A stretch of 64,000 nucleotides of DNA from Aristolochia californica (lineage: Eukaryota; Streptophyta; Magnoliopsida; Piperales; Aristolochiaceae): positions 868,001-932,000 of the forward strand of contig JARWKL010000006.1 of the NCBI GenBank assembly GCA_029961685.1, read 5' to 3'. The position numbers and the translations under genes were made by a program. This document shows positions 60,901-64,000 of the stretch, in pieces; the first letter of the stretch is position 1, and every line of letters begins with the position of its first letter. The notes below the pieces were generated by a model. It had not been told where the DNA came from, did not search any database, and was given only the letters and a program-made list of their open reading frames with translations.

Positions 60901-61236
60901 GCATAAAACCATAGGGATTGATCATCGATGGCTTTGGTTCATATTTCAACGAGCAAACCTCTGGTGTCCAAGAATTCATACCATCTCCTAACAATTGGGA
61001 CCTCACACATTGCAATCTCTGTCACTTTTCTATCTCGCTAGTCAAAATTATCTTGGTTGAGCATTTGTAATATCTTGTGTTTGCTACTTTCTTAGTCTTT
61101 GAGAGTCCTCATTTTTTGCTCCTAAGGTATTTCTTGTTGTATGCAGTCCAAGAAATCAAAGAGAAGACTGAGGCAGCCAGAAATTGTCCATGCTGCTTAT
61201 GCGAAGGTGATGAAGAAACTCAACTTCTGTGGGTAG
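57924..61236 (+). CDS. Mitochondrial large ribosomal subunit protein bL35m
   Basis: Four exons (57924-58154, 58229-58326, 58420-58504, 61147-61236) encode 167 aa in frame. The first roughly 75 residues (MMQKWSGKLLRPFIFPAIES...) are basic and Ser/Phe-rich, fitting a mitochondrial presequence. The conserved core reads PVKSKLKKTKMKSYSSFKHR, RTMNDGKIRRWRAGKRHNAH and LKSKKSKRRLRQPEIVHAAY, the L35 signature across the exon junctions. The protein ends KVMKKLNFCG. It is a structural protein of the mitoribosomal large subunit. The last intron is 2.6 kb and carries a TRIM array (58771-59236). A second ATG at 57927 directly follows the first and makes no real difference. Confidence 0.93.
58766..59241 (-). 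mobile_element. TRIM-like array, family A, copy 2 (LTR-int-LTR-int-LTR), TSD TTATA
   Basis: The element proper is 58771-59236 (466 bp), flanked by TTATA at 58766-58770 and 59237-59241. On the minus strand, LTRs lie at 59236-59135 (102 bp), 59063-58968 (first full end lost) and 58890-58771 (120 bp with a small internal duplication). Internal segments 59134-59064 and 58967-58891 start TGGTAT(T/C)AGA and contain CGTTCGAATCCCG. The LTRs begin TGTCAGAGCTAGG or TGTTAGAG and end TTTGACA or a decayed form. It sits in the last intron of bL35m in antisense orientation. The architecture equals that of the copy at 22200-29945. Confidence 0.9.
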
Positions 61237-62197
61237 GGCTTGCAAAGTACCTACATCCTGCACTAGAGGGTGATTGTTCTTTTGCATCTTACTGCACTTG
61301 GGAAAATTGATCTTTGTCATAGGCTTTTATAGTCATCTACATGAAATAACTGAGAATGCTTTTATTGTACTAATGCCCCTTATTTTGTGGCCAATGCTAC
61401 AGCAAATTCCTTCTCAATTATGTAATGACAACAAGTTAAAAGTTCAAGTTAGATCCGTAGACTTTTTGGGCTCGATCAAATTCTCTTTTTCACTAACTAT
61501 TTTTGGAAATAATAATGATCAAATTCTTATTTTATTTTATTTTATTATCTAGGGGTTCCAAACTGACCCTCTTTTAAGTTCAGGTCGGATTTGGGTAAAC
61601 CGACTTCATAACCACCCCATTAAGTCAATTGGGTTTTGGATGATTTTCAGGTATGTAAGGCTCATAATTTGGATCGGCAACCGGTTGAACCCCATTCAAC
61701 AAATCGGTTCGGGTTTTATAATATTGAATTTGAATTTATATATTATATAAAAAAAGAACAAAAAAAATTAATAGAGACTCTTAAGTATACCCTTCATTAT
61801 TCGTTACTAATTTATATCACAAAAAATATTTATTTAATTCATAAAATTATTGTTTTTTAATTTTTAATTATAAGTTATAGCCAATAATGTAACGGCAACA
61901 AGATTGGGCTTGGACTTCCTGCTGAGTTATTTTTTAAGTTATTATTTCTTCTTATTTATATTAAACATAAATGGAAATGAAAGAAACAAGGATAGGGTGT
62001 CCATGGGGGCCCAGTATCAAACTAGCCCATTTAACTGTCAATAGGTCCATGGTCCATTAGCCACACGTTTCACATGCACGAAAGAAACGTCGCCCAGGAA
62101 GCGAGAAATTGAGACCTGCGGCCGTGCGGAGTGTGGAGTTTCCAGTTGGAAGAGTCTACGAGACGACTGAGCTGAGACTGGAGGAAGGAGCTCCAAA
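61237..62197. other. Spacer between bL35m and ERD2
   Basis: bL35m 3' flank, then AT-rich DNA with a degenerate TCGG/CCGA-type repeat fragment at about 61,560-61,740. From 62,040 the DNA is GC-richer and probably includes the ERD2 promoter and leader. No gene is seen. Confidence 0.5.
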
Positions 62198-64000
62198 ATG
62201 AACGTTTTCAGGTTGGCTGGGGACATGACCCATCTCCTCAGCATTATTTTGCTTCTCTTAAAGATTCGGACGATGAAATCCTGCTCTGGTATCTCTCCTC
62301 CTTTTCGTTTCATTCGGTCTCTTTTGAGTTTTTTTTTTCCTGATTCCTATCAACTGTTTGATTTAATGTTCGGTTGAAGAAGATTCTGGGTTTGTATTGG
62401 TCGATCGCTTGGGGGGATTTCTTTGATGTGGGAAGTTCCTGGGTGATGGAAGTGCGCGATCACACCTAACTGTGTTATATGAATTGGTTCACATTTTAGG
62501 GGACATCAAAGCATTAAGTTCTCTCCATTATTATACATGTTCAAAAGTTTCTTTCTAATGTTTTGTTGCATTTACTGAAACAGGAATATCACTCAAAACT
62601 CAAGAATTATATGTTCTAGTATTTGCAGCTCGATATCTCGATTTGTTTACAAGTTATGTCTCGTTCTACAACACAGTAATGAAGCTAGTTTTCCTTGGCA
62701 CTTCGGTTGGTATAGTGTTGTACATGAGGTTTCACAAGGTGGTTCGACAGACTTATAACAAGGATGAAGATACTTTTCAACATTTCTTTCTTGTTCTTCC
62801 ATGCTTCTTGCTGGCTCTCATGATTAACCGTGATTTTGCTGTGATGGAGGTAATTACATTTTTTCATTAAAAAAATTTCTTCCCATGGATTTGTCCTCAT
62901 GACTTAAGATGTGCCTTATATAGGTACACCAGCTGTTTTCTGAGCTTCGGATAAGGCATTATGTTTATAGTCTGGCCCAAAGTTAGTGGCCATAAGAGGC
63001 TTGAAGTTTTTAAACCCTTTTCAGTTGCTAGCCTTTAAGGTATCTATTTTCAGGAAACAGACAGCTTACAGAAATATCATTCCCTATTATCAGTTTAGTT
63101 GTTTACAACTTTGTTTAAACTCTCTAGTAGAAAAAGATTATATAAGATTTATGTAAGTGAACTAATTATGAAAGTACCTCCTCCTTGAGAGATTGGCCTT
63201 TTCCGTGTTCTGTGATAATTCCATTTGTTAGTCTATTACCAAGGAGTTACATTTTCTTTTTTTATTATTGGGTCTACTACTTCTTGTCCTTGATACTTCG
63301 TTTGTTGATAAAGATTTAGTTGTCATGTAGGTCTTATGGGCATTTTCACTCTACCTCGAAGCAGTTGCTATCTTACCCCAATTAGTTATGCTACAAAGGT
63401 CAAGTAACATTGACAACTTGACTGGAAATTATGTTTTCCTACTTGGGTATGTTTCCTAATCTTTCATGTGTCTTACATAAATTTATTGGAGAAACTGTTT
63501 TGTAAAAAATCATCTATTTTAGATTGTATGTTATTCCACAATAGCTGTTATTAGTTTTCAAATATATTTATGTAAACATAAACTTGCATGCTTTAGCAAG
63601 TCAATTACATCAGTTGGCTGTGTGGCCTTTGTGCTTGCCTACTTTCTCATGCTTGCCCTTTGTGCCTGCATTCATTATCTGCTTCACCATGGAATATATT
63701 GATGAAATCACTCTTCCTTTTAGGTGATTGCTCTATTACTCTATTACTGTTCTATAGCAAGAAACTACTATCATGTCTCAGGGTGGAATCCTCTGTTCTT
63801 TTTTTGGTTAACTATGTTATTTTGAATGGAAAATCTTCTTTGTCTAACATATTTATGACTGTCCAAAGATGTTAGTTACCTCATAGCCTTCCTTCATTGA
63901 CCATTCTGACTCTGGGGCATCAAGCCTTATGCCATCAGTTTGAGAAACAAAGGAATTATATGAATAGTTAAGAGTTCATAAAGTATAGCCACTGTGATCC
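62198..64000 (+). CDS. ERD2: ER lumen protein-retaining receptor (ERD2/KDEL receptor), 3' end outside window
   Basis: Three exons (62198-62288, 62584-62849, 63331-63446) encode the first 157 residues in frame; the window ends in the next intron. The protein begins [20 protein letters not shown] and includes [56 protein letters not shown] and [14 protein letters not shown]. These cover the first five or so of seven membrane segments. About 58 residues are expected beyond 64,000. The receptor binds C-terminal K/HDEL of escaped ER proteins in the Golgi and returns them by COPI vesicles. No sign of damage is seen. Confidence 0.93.

Noticed and set aside
62038..62313. 91-codon minus-strand frame over the ERD2 start
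   Set aside because: It is antisense to ERD2 exon 1 and its leader, with no family similarity that I can see.

Overview
The window is nuclear DNA from a flowering plant, most likely a eudicot. Coding exons are separated by AT-rich GT-AG introns, the genes are plant types, and retrotransposon debris fills the middle. I cannot name the species. Nine real protein-coding genes can be supported. Exon models for the eight complete ones keep frame from ATG to stop, and the ninth runs off the right edge.

Left arm (1-19,000). This holds a class II trehalose-6-phosphate synthase-like gene with a candidate uORF, a GNAT acetyltransferase of the MCC1 type, ribosomal protein eS6, and on the minus strand the intronless plastid amidophosphoribosyltransferase that opens purine synthesis. 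Spacers are AT-rich with several old tandem duplications.

Middle (about 19,600-34,400). This is a repeat island with four levels of nesting. A degenerate Ty1/copia element (minus strand) is split in its reverse transcriptase by a tandem TRIM-like array (family A). That array is split by a 7.3 kb gypsy element (minus strand, TSD GTTAG). The gypsy element is split by an inverted cluster of a related TRIM family B (TSD TTCCT). The gypsy element has lost RT, RNase H and integrase and about 960 bp of its 3' LTR, so nothing here looks autonomous. From 34,400 to 43,300 there is mostly gene-free AT-rich DNA with one orphan exon-like block.

Right arm (43,300-64,000). This holds a 25-exon TOPLESS-related corepressor (TPR2/TPR3 type), then on the minus strand an NPF/POT transporter lacking the usual ExxER motif, a GT61 glycosyltransferase, a mitochondrial bL35 gene with a second family A TRIM array (TSD TTATA) in its last intron, and the first three exons of an ERD2/KDEL receptor cut by the window end.

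The genes share no single pathway; they are unrelated housekeeping and regulatory genes. The most unusual content is the TRIM system. LTRs of about 102 bp (A) or 81-113 bp (B) flank very short internal segments that begin with an initiator-tRNA-Met-type primer site and also carry a pol III B-box-like motif. Family A sits as the same LTR-int-LTR-int-LTR unit at two independent sites.
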